DNA of 64,000 nucleotides from Antarcticimicrobium sediminis. Lineage in GTDB: Bacteria; Pseudomonadota; Alphaproteobacteria; Rhodobacterales; Rhodobacteraceae. Positions 32,130 through 41,889 of the stretch are shown piece after piece. Both the position numbers and the translations under genes were made by a program. The notes beneath the pieces are model-generated. The model saw only the letters and a list, made by a program, of their open reading frames with translations. It made no database searches and was not told the origin of the DNA. Numbering within the stretch: the stretch's first letter is position 1; each line of letters begins with the position of its first letter. The stretch covers positions 398,939 through 462,938 of the forward strand of contig NZ_SMFP01000002.1 of the NCBI RefSeq assembly GCF_004348975.1. Reading direction: 5' to 3'.

Positions 32130-32945
32130 TCACATCCCTCCGGGGGCGGTCAGCGGGTTGGCCAGCAGGTGCCGGGTTGCATCCGCGACATCGTCCTGAC
32201 GCATCAGACTTTCGCCGATCAGGAAACAGCGCGCGCCATAGCGCGCCATCTCGGCGAGATCCTCGGCACTGTTCAGACCGCTCTCGCAGACGATGGTGCG
32301 GTCCACCGGCACCAGTTTCGAAAGCCGACGGGTGGTGTCCAGCGTGGTCTCGAAGGTCTTGAGGTTGCGGTTATTGATCCCGATCAGCGGGCTTTTCAGC
32401 AGGGCCGCACGTTCCAGTTCATCTTCGTCATGCACCTCGATCAGGACGCTCATACCCCAGTCAACGGCGGTCTGTTCCAACTCGGCGGCCTGGCTGTCTT
32501 CGACCGAGGCCATGACGATCAGGATACAGTCAGCCCCCAGCGCGCGGGCTTCGGTCACCTGATAGGGATCATACATGAAATCCTTGCGCAGGACCGGCAG
32601 GTCGCAGGCAGCGCGTGCCGCGATCAGATACTCTTTCGCGCCTTGGAAACTGGGGGTGTCGGTCAGCACCGACAGGCAGGTCGCGCCACCCTCGGCATAG
32701 GCTTGGGCCAGTGCGGGCGGGTCAAAGTCGGGGCGGATCAACCCCTTGGAGGGGCTGGCCTTTTTGATTTCGGCGATCAATCCGTATCCGCCGCGGCTGG
32801 CCATTTGCAGCGCCTCGGTAAAGGGGCGCACCGGGCCGGCGGCATGCGCCTCGGCCTCGATCTCGGCCAGCGGTTTCGCGGCCTTGTCCGCCACGATTTC
32901 CTCAAGCTTGTACGCCTTGATGCGGTCCAGAACGGTCTCGGTCAT
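32130..32945 (-). CDS. trpC: Indole-3-glycerol-phosphate synthase
   Basis: TrpC closes the indole ring from carboxyphenylamino-deoxyribulose phosphate in tryptophan synthesis. The 271-residue TIM barrel has [44 protein letters not shown] and the [12 protein letters not shown] phosphate loop. The start overlaps trpD by four bases. Confidence 0.95.
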   Translation of the reverse strand: MTETVLDRIKAYKLEEIVADKAAKPLAEIEAEAHAAGPVRPFTEALQMASRGGYGLIAEIKKASPSKGLIRPDFDPPALAQAYAEGGATCLSVLTDTPSFQGAKEYLIAARAACDLPVLRKDFMYDPYQVTEARALGADCILIVMASVEDSQAAELEQTAVDWGMSVLIEVHDEDELERAALLKSPLIGINNRNLKTFETTLDTTRRLSKLVPVDRTIVCESGLNSAEDLAEMARYGARCFLIGESLMRQDDVADATRHLLANPLTAPGGM

Positions 32946-33961
32946 GCGCGCTCCTGTGTGATCTTTGCCAGCGCCGTGACGCAGGCCTTGGCCTTGCCGC
33001 TGTCGATGCTTTCCGCCGCCATCGCCACCCCTTCGCGCAGGTCGGAGGCGGCATCGGCAATCGTCAGCGCCGCCGCAGCGTTCAGCAGCACGGCGTCGCG
33101 ATAGGCCGAGGGCGCACCGTCAAGCAGCGCGCGCAGGGCGGCGCCGTTCTCTGCCGGTGTGCCGCCCAGAATATCCTCGAAGGGATGCACGGGGAGACCG
33201 GCATCCTCCGGGTGCAACTCGGCCTCCTTGACGGTGCCATCTTCCAGCGCCGCGACCCAGCTGACCCCGGTGATGGTCAGCTCGTCGGTGCCGTCAGAGC
33301 CATGCACCAACCATGCGCGCTCTGACCCCAGCCGACCCAGCGTTTCGGCCATGGGCCGGATCAGGTCGCGGGAAAAGGTGCCGGTCAACTGCCGTTTCAC
33401 CCCTGCCGGGTTGGTCAGCGGCCCAAGGATGTTGAACATGGTCCGCGTGCCCAGTTCCGTGCGTGCCGGTCCCACATGGGCCATCGCCGGGTGGTGCATC
33501 GGCGCCATCATGAAGCCGATCCCGACCTCGCGCAGGGCGCGTTCCACCACCTCGGGGCCGACCATCGTGTTGATCCCCATCTGCCCCAGCGCATCGGCAG
33601 AGCCAGATTTCGATGACAGGTTGCGGTTGCCGTGCTTGGCCACCGGCACACCGGCACCGGCCACCACAAAGGCGGCGGCGGTCGAAATGTTCAGCGTGCC
33701 CTTGCCGTCGCCACCGGTGCCGACGATGTCCATCGCCCCCTCGGGGGCAATCACGGCATGGCATTTGGCCCGCATCACGGCGGCGGCGGCGGTGTATTCA
33801 TCCACCGTTTCACCCCGGGTGCGCATCGCCATCAGCAGCCCGCCGATCTGGGCTGGTGTCGCCTCGCCGTCGAACAGGATGGTAAAGGCGGTCTCGGCCT
33901 CCTGCGGGGTGAGGGGACGTTCGGCGCTGGCGCCGATCAGGGGTTTCAGCGCGTCGCTCAT
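32942..33961 (-). CDS. trpD: Anthranilate phosphoribosyltransferase
   Basis: TrpD attaches phosphoribose to anthranilate. The 339-residue protein has [14 protein letters not shown] and [18 protein letters not shown], the PRPP-binding motifs, and the [14 protein letters not shown] stretch. The ATG at 33961 overlaps trpG by four bases; upstream residues in the open frame are not conserved. Coupled translation with trpG and trpC is expected. Confidence 0.95.
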   Translation of the reverse strand: MSDALKPLIGASAERPLTPQEAETAFTILFDGEATPAQIGGLLMAMRTRGETVDEYTAAAAVMRAKCHAVIAPEGAMDIVGTGGDGKGTLNISTAAAFVVAGAGVPVAKHGNRNLSSKSGSADALGQMGINTMVGPEVVERALREVGIGFMMAPMHHPAMAHVGPARTELGTRTMFNILGPLTNPAGVKRQLTGTFSRDLIRPMAETLGRLGSERAWLVHGSDGTDELTITGVSWVAALEDGTVKEAELHPEDAGLPVHPFEDILGGTPAENGAALRALLDGAPSAYRDAVLLNAAAALTIADAASDLREGVAMAAESIDSGKAKACVTALAKITQERA

Positions 33962-34539
33962 GCGGGAACCTTCATGTCGTTCAGGAAATTCTTCAGCAGG
34001 GCATGGCCATGCTCCGAGGCGATGGACTCGGGGTGGAACTGCACCCCGTGGATCGGCAACTCGCGGTGTTGCAGCCCCATGATGGTGCCGTCCTCCAGCC
34101 AAGCGGTCACCTTGAGACTGTCGGGCAGGCTGTCGCGATCAACCACCAGCGAATGATAGCGGGTCGCCTTGAACGGCGACGGCAGGCCGGCAAACACGCC
34201 TTCGCCATCGTGATGGATCACGCCCATCTTGCCGTGTACAATCTCTTTCGCGCGCACCACTGTGCCGCCAAAGGCCTGACCGATGGTCTGATGCCCAAGA
34301 CAGACGCCCAGCAGCGGAATGCGCTGTTCTGCCGCCGCCGCCGTCAGCGCAAGGCAGATGCCCGCCCGATCCGGATCGCAGGGGCCGGGCGAGAGCAGGA
34401 TGCCAGAGGGCCGCATCGCGATCGCCTCCTGCACGCTCAGCGCATCATTGCGTCGGGTCACCACATCGGCGCCCAAAGCGCCCAGATAGTGCACAAGGTT
34501 ATAGGTGAAGGAGTCGTAATTATCGATCAAAAGCAGCAT
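33958..34539 (-). CDS. trpG: Anthranilate/aminodeoxychorismate synthase glutaminase subunit
   Basis: The 193-residue class I glutamine amidotransferase supplies ammonia for anthranilate, and often also for aminodeoxychorismate in folate synthesis. The motif [16 protein letters not shown] starts the protein, the nucleophile lies in [10 protein letters not shown] and the His-Glu pair in [13 protein letters not shown]. No trpE gene lies in the window. The ATG at 34539 is the conserved start. The five-gene run trpG-trpD-trpC-moaC-moeA is joined by overlaps or very short gaps. Confidence 0.94.
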   Translation of the reverse strand: MLLLIDNYDSFTYNLVHYLGALGADVVTRRNDALSVQEAIAMRPSGILLSPGPCDPDRAGICLALTAAAAEQRIPLLGVCLGHQTIGQAFGGTVVRAKEIVHGKMGVIHHDGEGVFAGLPSPFKATRYHSLVVDRDSLPDSLKVTAWLEDGTIMGLQHRELPIHGVQFHPESIASEHGHALLKNFLNDMKVPA

Positions 34540-34584
34540 GGCGCCCGGGATACATTGGGGGCTGGTGGCGCGAGGCCCGCCAGC

Positions 34585-34613
34585 ATTATAGTGATTGGAC
34601 CCTACATGTTCAG
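34585..34613 (-). promoter_or_regulatory. Promoter candidate for the trpG operon
   Basis: A perfect TATAAT on the minus strand (34585-34590) lies 46 bases before trpG, with a weak CTGAAC at 17 bases upstream as the -35. I see no leader peptide or attenuator in the short spacer. Confidence 0.45.
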
Positions 34614-34712
34614 GGATGGTCGGCAGCGTCAAGGGCCAGAGGGCGGGACATCGTGCTGCTGCGGGCCGTCCTTTGGGCGCGCGGGCGAATAAATGAGAGA
34701 GGCGAGGCGGGA

Positions 34713-36191
34713 ATGCGCGGATTTCTTTGGGGGCTGATATTGGGCGCGGCGCTGGTTGTGTCGGTGACGGCGGGGCTGTCGCTGTTGGTGCCGATGTCGC
34801 GGCCTGACGTGGCGAGCGAGTCACCGGACGCGGCGGCGGGCGGCGTGGATCACGGGGGCGAGACGGGCGTGACCCAGCCCGGGTCCGACGCTGATCTGGT
34901 CGAGGCCGCGCCACTGGCCCCCAGAACGGCAGGGGCCGGATCGGACTCGCTGGCATCGATGGACACGGCGGATACAGACCCGGCGGAGAAGCCAAGCGTC
35001 GGCGCTGCGACCGGTGCGTTGGAGGGGCCGGACGAGATCCCCGGCGCACCGACCCTGTCCACCACGCAGGAGGCCACCGCGATGCCGCAGGCTCCGGTCA
35101 GTGCCCCCGATACGCCCAGCAAAGAGCGCGGAGTGCCCGCGGTCTCCGATCCCTCGCAGCCCTCTCTGCCGGCGCTGCCCGATGCTGGCTCCGGCTTTGG
35201 CACGGCCCCGCTTGCGGATGAGGCGGCGCCAGAAGTGGTGTCGCACACGGACCCGGACCTGCAGGCCGTGCCGCCGTCAGTGCCCGGCGCAGATCCCATG
35301 AGCGAGGCCGCCCCCAAGAGCGAGGACGCACCTGATGTCGCCCCCGAATCCCCATCGCCAGTCATACCAGCCCCGCGTATCGCAGCTCTGCCGCAGGCCG
35401 GCGATGGGGAGGAGGCCGCGCCGCAAAGCCCGGCCATCGGCACGCCGGTGGCGCCACTGACCGAGCGCGACGATGCCCCGGAGGCAACCCCGGATGCGGG
35501 CCGCACCGAACCGCCGGCGATTGAACGGTTTGCGGTGCCTTTCGAGAACCCCGAGGGGCAGCCTTTGATGTCCATCCTGTTGATGGATGGGAAGGATTCG
35601 ATCGGGGCCGAGGCCTTGGCGGATTTCCCCTATCCGTTGACCTTTGCGGTCGATCCTGCCGCGCCCGACGCGGCGGAGAAGATGGCGCGCCATCGCGCCG
35701 CCGGGTTCGAGGTGGTCTTGCTGGCCGATCTTCCGGCGGCGGCGCTGGCACAGGATGCCGAGGTCGCGCTGTCGGTCTGGCGCGCTGCAGTCCCCGAGGC
35801 GGTCGCGATTCTGGAAGGCACCGGCAGCGGCATTCAGGGCAGCCGGGCGCTGTCGGATCAGGTGACCTTGATTGCGCAGGATGCCGGCCTTGGCCTGATC
35901 ATGCAGGCAAATGGGCTGAATACGGCGCAGAAACTGGCGGTTCGCGCCGGCGTTCCCTCGGCGGTGGTGTTTCGCGACTTTGACGGGGCCGGGCAGTCGG
36001 CGACGGTGATGCGCCGGTTCCTGGATCAGGCGGCGTTCCGGGCCGGGCTGGACGGGGCGGTGATCATGCTGGGTCGGGTGAAGCCCGATACGATCAGCGC
36101 GCTGCTGCTCTGGGGCTTGCAGGACCGGGCGCAGCGGGTGGCGCTGGCTCCGGTCTCCGCCGTCTTGATGCACGAACCGGGGGCAGAGTAA
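34713..36191 (+). CDS. Divergent polysaccharide deacetylase (YibQ/DUF610-like) with long disordered linker
   Basis: A 492-residue protein anchored by an N-terminal helix (residues 3-28). Residues about 30-265 are a low-complexity, Pro/Ala/Asp/Glu-rich stretch with no visible domain. The C-terminal 225 residues form a divergent polysaccharide deacetylase fold: [31 protein letters not shown] and the [10 protein letters not shown] region. The metal-binding residues of typical deacetylases are not obvious, as is normal for this group. Role probably in the envelope; unknown in detail. Divergent from trpG. Confidence 0.82.
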   Translation: MRGFLWGLILGAALVVSVTAGLSLLVPMSRPDVASESPDAAAGGVDHGGETGVTQPGSDADLVEAAPLAPRTAGAGSDSLASMDTADTDPAEKPSVGAATGALEGPDEIPGAPTLSTTQEATAMPQAPVSAPDTPSKERGVPAVSDPSQPSLPALPDAGSGFGTAPLADEAAPEVVSHTDPDLQAVPPSVPGADPMSEAAPKSEDAPDVAPESPSPVIPAPRIAALPQAGDGEEAAPQSPAIGTPVAPLTERDDAPEATPDAGRTEPPAIERFAVPFENPEGQPLMSILLMDGKDSIGAEALADFPYPLTFAVDPAAPDAAEKMARHRAAGFEVVLLADLPAAALAQDAEVALSVWRAAVPEAVAILEGTGSGIQGSRALSDQVTLIAQDAGLGLIMQANGLNTAQKLAVRAGVPSAVVFRDFDGAGQSATVMRRFLDQAAFRAGLDGAVIMLGRVKPDTISALLLWGLQDRAQRVALAPVSAVLMHEPGAE

Positions 36192-36217
36192 CCCCCGCGC
36201 GTTGACCGCGAGGGGGT
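36192..36217. terminator. Hairpin between the YibQ-like gene and the phosphate transporter
   Basis: ACCCCC pairs with GGGGGT and, inside, CGCG with CGCG, just after the YibQ-like stop. There is no clear T-run, so it may only slow convergent transcripts. Confidence 0.35.
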
Positions 36218-36236
36218 CCGTGGCAGGGCAACCGCC

Positions 36237-37715
36237 TTAGACGAACATCGCGTTCAGGGCGACAAAGACCAGCGCGGACAGCAGCGCGGCGGCGGGCACG
36301 GTGATGACCCAGGCCGCCGCGATGGTCAGGAAATGCGACCGGCGCACCAGTTTGCGGCGGCGGCGTTCCTCGGTCGCGATCTTGCTGCCGTTGGACGGCG
36401 CGTTTCTGGGGCGGTGCTTTTCATTGTGCCATTCGCGGAAGAAGCCGACGCCGAACACGGCCCCCACGGCGATATGGGTCGAAGACACCGGCAGCCCCAG
36501 CCAGCTTGCCACGATCACCGTGATCGCCGCCGAGAGCGCGACGCAAAAGGCGCGCATCGGGTTCAGTTTGGTGATTTGGCTGCCGACCATGCGGATCAGC
36601 TTGGGCCCGAACAGCACCAGCCCGAATGAAATTCCCAAAGCCCCGACAATCATCACCCAGGTGGGGATCGCCACCTTGCCGGCGAATTCGCCAAACTCGA
36701 CCGAGTGCACGATGGCGGCGAGCGGTCCCACCGCATTGGCCACGTCATTGGCCCCATGGGCAAAGGACAGCAGCGCCGCCGAGATCACCAGCGGCAGCGA
36801 AAACAAGATCTTGAGCGACTTGTTGCGGTTTTCCATCCCGCGCGACTGGCGGCGCACGACAGGGACGGCGATGGCATAAAACAGCACGCCGACCAGCGCC
36901 CCGATCAGCAACGCGGTGCCAAGATCGATGGTGATCACGCGTTTCAGCCCTTTGACCGAAAGATAGGCGGAAAAGGCGCCGGCCATGATCCCGACCAGCA
37001 CCGGCACCCAGCGGCGCGCGGCGGCGATCTTGTCGTCCTGATAGATGATCCGGGCCTTGATGAAGGCGAGGAACCCGGCCGCGATCACCCCGCCCAGAAC
37101 CGGCGAAATCACCCAGCTTGCCGCGATTGCGCCCATGCTGGACCAGTTGATCGCGCTGAAACCGGCGGCGGCGATGCCCGCGCCCATGACCCCGCCCACG
37201 ACCGAGTGGGTGGTCGAGACCGGCGCGCCGATCCATGTGGCAAGGTTCACCCAAAGCGCAGAAGACGTCAGCGCCGCCATCATCGCCCAGATAAAGATGC
37301 GGGTGTCGCTCATGCTGGTGGGGTCGATGATGCCCTTGGAAATCGTCGAGACCACATCGCCGCCGGCCAGCAGCGCACCGGCGCTTTCAAAAAGTGCGGC
37401 GATCACGATGGCCCCCGCCAGCGTCAAGGCGTTGGCGCCCACGGCAGGGCCCATGTTGTTGGCGACGTCATTGGCGCCGATATTGATCGCCATATAGGCG
37501 CCCAGCACGGCCGCCGCGACGATGATCGCCGAGGAGCTGCTACCACTGCCGGTGAAAAGGGCCGCGATCAGCCCGACAATGACGATAAAGGCCAGCGCCA
37601 CGCCCAGCCCCACCATCGGGCGCGAGACATAGAGCGTGGCCAGTTCAAGCTGTCCGATCCGGCCCAGATCCTTGTCGAGGGTTTTCCACTGTCGGGGGGA
37701 AGAATTCTGCGACAT
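36237..37715 (-). CDS. Inorganic phosphate transporter, PiT family
   Basis: A 492-residue membrane permease that brings in metal-phosphate with protons or sodium. The PiT signature GANDVAN occurs twice (INIGANDVANNMGPAVG and AHGANDVANAVGPLAAI), marking the internal repeat, and PVSTTHSVVGG and PVSSTHIAVGA pair in the same way. A cytoplasmic, basic stretch (EERRRRKLVRRS) lies near residue 450. No PhoU-like partner or pho box is seen next to it. Confidence 0.92.
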   Translation of the reverse strand: MSQNSSPRQWKTLDKDLGRIGQLELATLYVSRPMVGLGVALAFIVIVGLIAALFTGSGSSSSAIIVAAAVLGAYMAINIGANDVANNMGPAVGANALTLAGAIVIAALFESAGALLAGGDVVSTISKGIIDPTSMSDTRIFIWAMMAALTSSALWVNLATWIGAPVSTTHSVVGGVMGAGIAAAGFSAINWSSMGAIAASWVISPVLGGVIAAGFLAFIKARIIYQDDKIAAARRWVPVLVGIMAGAFSAYLSVKGLKRVITIDLGTALLIGALVGVLFYAIAVPVVRRQSRGMENRNKSLKILFSLPLVISAALLSFAHGANDVANAVGPLAAIVHSVEFGEFAGKVAIPTWVMIVGALGISFGLVLFGPKLIRMVGSQITKLNPMRAFCVALSAAITVIVASWLGLPVSSTHIAVGAVFGVGFFREWHNEKHRPRNAPSNGSKIATEERRRRKLVRRSHFLTIAAAWVITVPAAALLSALVFVALNAMFV

Positions 37716-37808
37716 TCACGCCTTTCGGTGCGGCGCGGTCCGGGCTGGCACACGCCTGTCATCTATCCGTTGCAATCCGTTTGGCGATAGGCTGGATTGT
37801 CCGTCAGT

Positions 37809-38288
37809 TCAAGCGCGGGCTGTCATCTTGTCCGCGAACAGGCGCAAAACATCAGGCACGCCGGGGTCGTCGGTCCGCGCGCAGGCCTCGGGGATCGACA
37901 GCCAGACCCGCTCGCGGCGGTCGGCCTCGGGGTAATCGGTACGCATTTCACTGACGTCGACGGGATAGACCCAGACGGTGCAATCGCGTTCCAGCCCGCT
38001 GTCGTATTTCTTGACCGTATGGTAGCTGGTCAGCGGGGTGCGCCAAGGCTCTCCCTTGCGCACGCCAGCCTCTTCCCACGCCTCTTGCAGCGCGGTTTCC
38101 CAGCTGTCCAACCCGGTGATCGGCCAGCCCTTGGGCAGGATCCAGCGGCCCCGCGACGAGGTGATCAGCAGCACTTCCAATTCGCCGTCCTTGCCGTGAC
38201 GGTAGCACAACGCGCCGAGTTGGACCGCCTTGGGGCGGCTCAGCATGAGTTTTACGCTCTCCAGCCACGGGATCTTGCGAGGGTCCAT
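37809..38288 (-). CDS. NUDIX hydrolase, GWP-type
   Basis: A 159-residue NUDIX protein that probably cleaves a nucleoside-diphosphate-linked compound or diphosphoinositol-like substrate. The Nudix box reads LPKGWPITG then QEAWEEAGV; the first glutamate position holds Leu, as in the alphaproteobacterial GWP group that resembles DIPP enzymes. The core RE-x2-EE-x-GU ending is kept as QEAWEEAGV. The ATG at 38288 follows AAGG; an upstream ATG adds 15 nonconserved residues. Confidence 0.85.
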   Translation of the reverse strand: MDPRKIPWLESVKLMLSRPKAVQLGALCYRHGKDGELEVLLITSSRGRWILPKGWPITGLDSWETALQEAWEEAGVRKGEPWRTPLTSYHTVKKYDSGLERDCTVWVYPVDVSEMRTDYPEADRRERVWLSIPEACARTDDPGVPDVLRLFADKMTARA

Positions 38289-38393
38289 CGGGGTTTGCCT
38301 TGCTGCTCTAACGTGCTGCTTAAAATGGTACACTTTTTCACCACTTTACGGCAAATCGTCAAGATCGGCAAATAATATCCCTGAATTACAGGT

Positions 38394-39191
38394 TTAACCG
38401 GGCCAGGCCGCCCAAGTCTCGGGCGGGCCGACAAAAGCGTTGATGTCCACCGGACCGTCGATGCCGGGCACCACGCCGGTTCCGGTATATTGCCAAAAGG
38501 TCCAGCGCGCACCGGGATAGGTGTCGCGCGGGTGGCCGGCGACCGAGCGCAGCCAGAACCGGGTGCCGGTTAGTCTGCCAATGCCGGTGTCGCGGTAGAA
38601 GTCGGGCGTGGTGTAGATGATTGGGCGCTGCCCGTAATGGCGCTCGAGAATATCAAGAAAACGGCGCGCCTCGGCCCGGACCTTGGCCCCGTCAGGGCGT
38701 TTGGTGCAGGTGCGAGAGCGGTGGTTCCATTCCATGTCCAGCACATGGGGCAGGGCCGAGGAATCGCGCGGCACGTGGCGGATGAACCAGCGCGCCTGCT
38801 CTGCCGCCGGGCGGCAGAAATAGAAGTAGTGATAGGCACCACGGCGAACCCCGGCGCGCTGCGCGCCGCGCCAGTGCTCGGCGAACATCTGGTCGGAATG
38901 ATCGCCGCCCTCAGTCGCCTTGATATAGGCAAAGGCTACGCCACCGCGTCGGACCTTGCGCCAGTCGATCGCCCCCTGATAGCGCGAGACGTCGATCCCG
39001 TGCACCGGATAGCGATGCGGCGGCACGCCCTGCCAGTCATGCGGGTCAAGATCCTCGAACCGGGGGGCGGCAAGGAACGACATATGCGGCACATCTGCCG
39101 CCGCTGCCGTCGTGGGGGCAACCGGGGCGGACCGTTGGGCGCAGGCTGTCAGCAACAGCAATACCGAAAAACGCAGGATCGCCCGAACCAT
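38394..39191 (-). CDS. GH25 lysozyme-like lipoprotein
   Basis: A 265-residue glycoside hydrolase family 25 muramidase with a lipoprotein signal (LLLLTAC, Cys17). The catalytic start VHGIDVSRYQGAIDW carries the conserved Asp, and VLDMEWNH gives the DxE pair in the barrel. FWLRSVAGHP and FWQYTGTG near the C-terminus are family-typical. Attached to a membrane, it probably cuts peptidoglycan or modifies its own wall. The ATG at 39191 gives the lipobox the right spacing. Confidence 0.9.
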   Translation of the reverse strand: MVRAILRFSVLLLLTACAQRSAPVAPTTAAAADVPHMSFLAAPRFEDLDPHDWQGVPPHRYPVHGIDVSRYQGAIDWRKVRRGGVAFAYIKATEGGDHSDQMFAEHWRGAQRAGVRRGAYHYFYFCRPAAEQARWFIRHVPRDSSALPHVLDMEWNHRSRTCTKRPDGAKVRAEARRFLDILERHYGQRPIIYTTPDFYRDTGIGRLTGTRFWLRSVAGHPRDTYPGARWTFWQYTGTGVVPGIDGPVDINAFVGPPETWAAWPG

Positions 39192-39304
39192 GTCACACCC
39201 TTTTACAACCACCATCAGCAGCCATTAACGCGGGAAGGACGACGTATGGCAATGGGGGTGGGGATCGGACGGCGGAAAGGCGCGGAGGCGATCAAAGGGG
39301 GTGG

Positions 39305-40084
39305 TCAGAGATCGAGGTCGACCCAGACCGGCACATGGTCGGACGGCTTGTCATAGCCCCGGATTTCCTTGTCGATGCCCAGATCGCGCATCAGATCGGC
39401 GGCCTGCGGGGTCAGCAGGATATGATCGATGCGGATGCCGTTGTTGCGCCGCCACGCCCCGGCCTGATAATCCCAAAAGGTATAGTGGCCCGGTCCCGGC
39501 AACCGGGTGCTGACCGCCTCGGTAAAGCCCAGGTTGACGATACGTTGAAAGGCGGCGCGGGTGTCGGGGCGGAACAGCGCGTCTTCGGTCCAGTCCTCGG
39601 GGCTAGCGGCGTCTTGCGGTTGCGGGATGACGTTGTAATCGCCCGCCATCATCGCCGGTTCCTCGGCGGCAAGCAGGTCCACGGCGCGGGCCTGCAGCCG
39701 TTCCATCCAGGCGAGCTTGTAGTCGAATTTCGGTCCCGGTGCCGGGTTGCCGTTGGGCAGGTACAGCCCGCACAGGCGGATCGCGGTCTTGCCCACGACG
39801 GTGGCTTCGATCCAGCGCGCCTGTTCGTCCTCATCGTCGCCGGGCAGGCCGCGCGTCACGTCTTCCAATGGCAGTTTCGACAGGATCGCCACGCCGTTAA
39901 AGCCTTTTTGCCCGTGGGTCGCGACGTTGTAGCCACGCTCTTCGAACAGCTCGCGCGGGAAGTTTTCATCGACCGATTTGATCTCTTGCAGCATCGCCAC
40001 ATCGGGCTGGGCGCTGTCGAGCCAGTCGGCCAACGCCCCGACGCGCGCCTTGATCCCGTTGATGTTGAAGGTGGCGATCTTCAT
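39305..40084 (-). CDS. xthA: Exodeoxyribonuclease III
   Basis: A 259-residue AP endonuclease/3' exonuclease for base-excision repair. Motifs: IATFNINGIKAR, MLQEIKSVDENFP, GDYNVIPQ, and the SDHVPVWVDL end with the catalytic His. The NGIRIDHILLTP stretch fits the Xth group. Single gene between the GH25 lipoprotein and erpA on the same strand. Confidence 0.94.
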   Translation of the reverse strand: MKIATFNINGIKARVGALADWLDSAQPDVAMLQEIKSVDENFPRELFEERGYNVATHGQKGFNGVAILSKLPLEDVTRGLPGDDEDEQARWIEATVVGKTAIRLCGLYLPNGNPAPGPKFDYKLAWMERLQARAVDLLAAEEPAMMAGDYNVIPQPQDAASPEDWTEDALFRPDTRAAFQRIVNLGFTEAVSTRLPGPGHYTFWDYQAGAWRRNNGIRIDHILLTPQAADLMRDLGIDKEIRGYDKPSDHVPVWVDLDL

Positions 40085-40256
40085 GGCAGGCCTCTCGAAG
40101 CGATGCGTTTCGATCTATCTCTTATCGCGTTCGCTTGGGTAAGTCATGGGGCAGGGTGCGGCAAAGACCTGTCTTCAGGTCGCGTTCCAGAAATGCAGAA
40201 TTACCCTTTGATTTCGCATGGTTAATTTCGGATCGACGCGCTTCATGACGCCCGGA

Positions 40257-40580
40257 TCACATGGAAAACGAGGTGCCGCAGCCACAGGACGAGGTGGCGT
40301 TGGGGTTCTCGATCACGAAACGGGCGCCGATCAGCTCTTCGGTAAAGTCGATGGTGGCATTTGCCAGAAACGGCAGCGACACGGAATCAACCACGACCTT
40401 CTGTCCTTTGCTTTCCAGCACCAGATCATCCTCGGCCGCCTCATCAAGCACGATCTCGTACTGGAAGCCAGAGCAGCCGCCACCCTCGACGGCAACGCGC
40501 AAGGCCTTGCCTTGATCGGCGGCACCGATCTCTGCCAGGCGGGCAAAGGCGCGCTCGGTCACTTTGGGGGGCAGGTTCAT
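40257..40580 (-). CDS. erpA: A-type iron-sulfur carrier (ErpA/IscA-like)
   Basis: A 107-residue HesB/IscA protein that carries and inserts Fe-S clusters. Its three ligand cysteines are in GGGCSGFQYE (Cys35-36 region) and SSCGCGTSF near the end. The lack of an isc or suf cluster nearby and the sequence pattern favour the ErpA type. It is divergent from dgt, with a weak inverted repeat (TTTGAAT-N9-ATTCCAA) in between. Confidence 0.88.
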   Translation of the reverse strand: MNLPPKVTERAFARLAEIGAADQGKALRVAVEGGGCSGFQYEIVLDEAAEDDLVLESKGQKVVVDSVSLPFLANATIDFTEELIGARFVIENPNATSSCGCGTSFSM

Positions 40581-40658
40581 GGATCACTCCGGCGTTTGAA
40601 TTCTTCTGTTATTCCAATATAGAGGCCGCGAGCACAGGCACAAGAACAAGGACAGCAG

Positions 40659-41819
40659 ATGCGCGCGCCCTATGCCTCGGATCCGGAGCGCAGCCGTGGG
40701 CGGCTGGTGCCGGAAGAGGAAAGCAGTTTTCGCTCCTGTTTCCAACGGGATCGGGACCGGATCATCCATGCCAGCGCGTTTCGGCGCCTCAAGCACAAGA
40801 CACAGGTCTTTGTCGAACATGAGGGCGACAATTACCGCACCCGGCTGACCCATTCGATCGAAGTGGCGCAGGTGGCGCGTACCATCGCCGGTGCGCTGGA
40901 TCTGAATCAGGAGCTGACCGAGGCGGTGGCGCTGGCCCATGATCTGGGTCACACGCCGTTCGGTCATACCGGCGAGGATGCGCTGCATGCGCTGATGGCC
41001 CCCTATGGCGGGTTCGATCACAATGCGCAGGCGATCCGCATCGTCACCGTGCTGGAGCGCCACTATGCCGAGTTCGATGGCTTGAACCTGACGTGGGAAA
41101 CGCTTGAGGCGATTGCAAAACATAATGGCCCGGTGCTGGGCGATTTGCCTTGGGCGCTGGCCGAATGCAATCGGGCGATTGATCTGGAACTGCACACCCA
41201 TGCCAGTGCCGAGGCGCAGGTGGCCGCGCTGGCCGACGACATTGCCTATAACAACCACGACCTGCACGACGGGCTGCGCGCCGGGCTGTTCACCGACGAA
41301 GATATCGTCGCGCTGCCGATCGTCGGGGCCGCCTATGCGGAGGTCGATGCCAAATACCCCGGGCTTGATCGCAATCGGCGCCGCCACGAGGCGTTGCGCC
41401 GGGTGTTCGGGGTCATGGTCTCAGATGTGATCGACACCGCGCGCGCCAATTTGGCGGCAAGCGGCGCACGCTCGGTCGAGGATATCCGCCTGCTGGGGCG
41501 CCCGGTGATCTGTTTCTCGCCGCCGCTGTGGACGGACCTGAAAGCGATCCGCGCCTTTCTGTTCCGGCGCATGTATCGCGCCCCCAGCGTGATGAAGATC
41601 CGCACCGAGATGGCGGTGGTGGTGGAAGAGCTGTTCGCGCTGTTCCTGTCCGACCCCGGCCTGTTGCCGGCGCGCTGGCATCCCGATCTGGCCCGCGCGG
41701 CCAAGGCAGAGGATGGCGAAACGGCGGTGGCGCGGATCGTGTCGGACTATATCGCCGGGATGACCGACCGCTTCGCGCTGCTGGAACATGCACGTCTGTT
41801 GGGCGGGAAGCACGGCTGA
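40659..41819 (+). CDS. dgt: Deoxyguanosinetriphosphate triphosphohydrolase-like protein
   Basis: A 386-residue HD-domain enzyme that hydrolyses dNTPs, chiefly dGTP, to nucleoside and triphosphate. The motif set is complete: [27 protein letters not shown] (first His), [14 protein letters not shown] (HD pair) and the [10 protein letters not shown] aspartate site. The start follows AAGGACAG. argS follows on the same strand after a 70-base gap. Confidence 0.93.
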   Translation: MRAPYASDPERSRGRLVPEEESSFRSCFQRDRDRIIHASAFRRLKHKTQVFVEHEGDNYRTRLTHSIEVAQVARTIAGALDLNQELTEAVALAHDLGHTPFGHTGEDALHALMAPYGGFDHNAQAIRIVTVLERHYAEFDGLNLTWETLEAIAKHNGPVLGDLPWALAECNRAIDLELHTHASAEAQVAALADDIAYNNHDLHDGLRAGLFTDEDIVALPIVGAAYAEVDAKYPGLDRNRRRHEALRRVFGVMVSDVIDTARANLAASGARSVEDIRLLGRPVICFSPPLWTDLKAIRAFLFRRMYRAPSVMKIRTEMAVVVEELFALFLSDPGLLPARWHPDLARAAKAEDGETAVARIVSDYIAGMTDRFALLEHARLLGGKHG

Positions 41820-41889
41820 TCCCCCTGTACGGCGGTTGACCGCCCCGCCGGGAGTGGTAAACCGCGCCAAAGCCCAAAAGGATGCCCCG

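Noticed and set aside
34540..34712. Possible tryptophan attenuator before trpG
   Set aside because: No leader peptide with tandem Trp codons and no alternative hairpins are visible in the short spacer.
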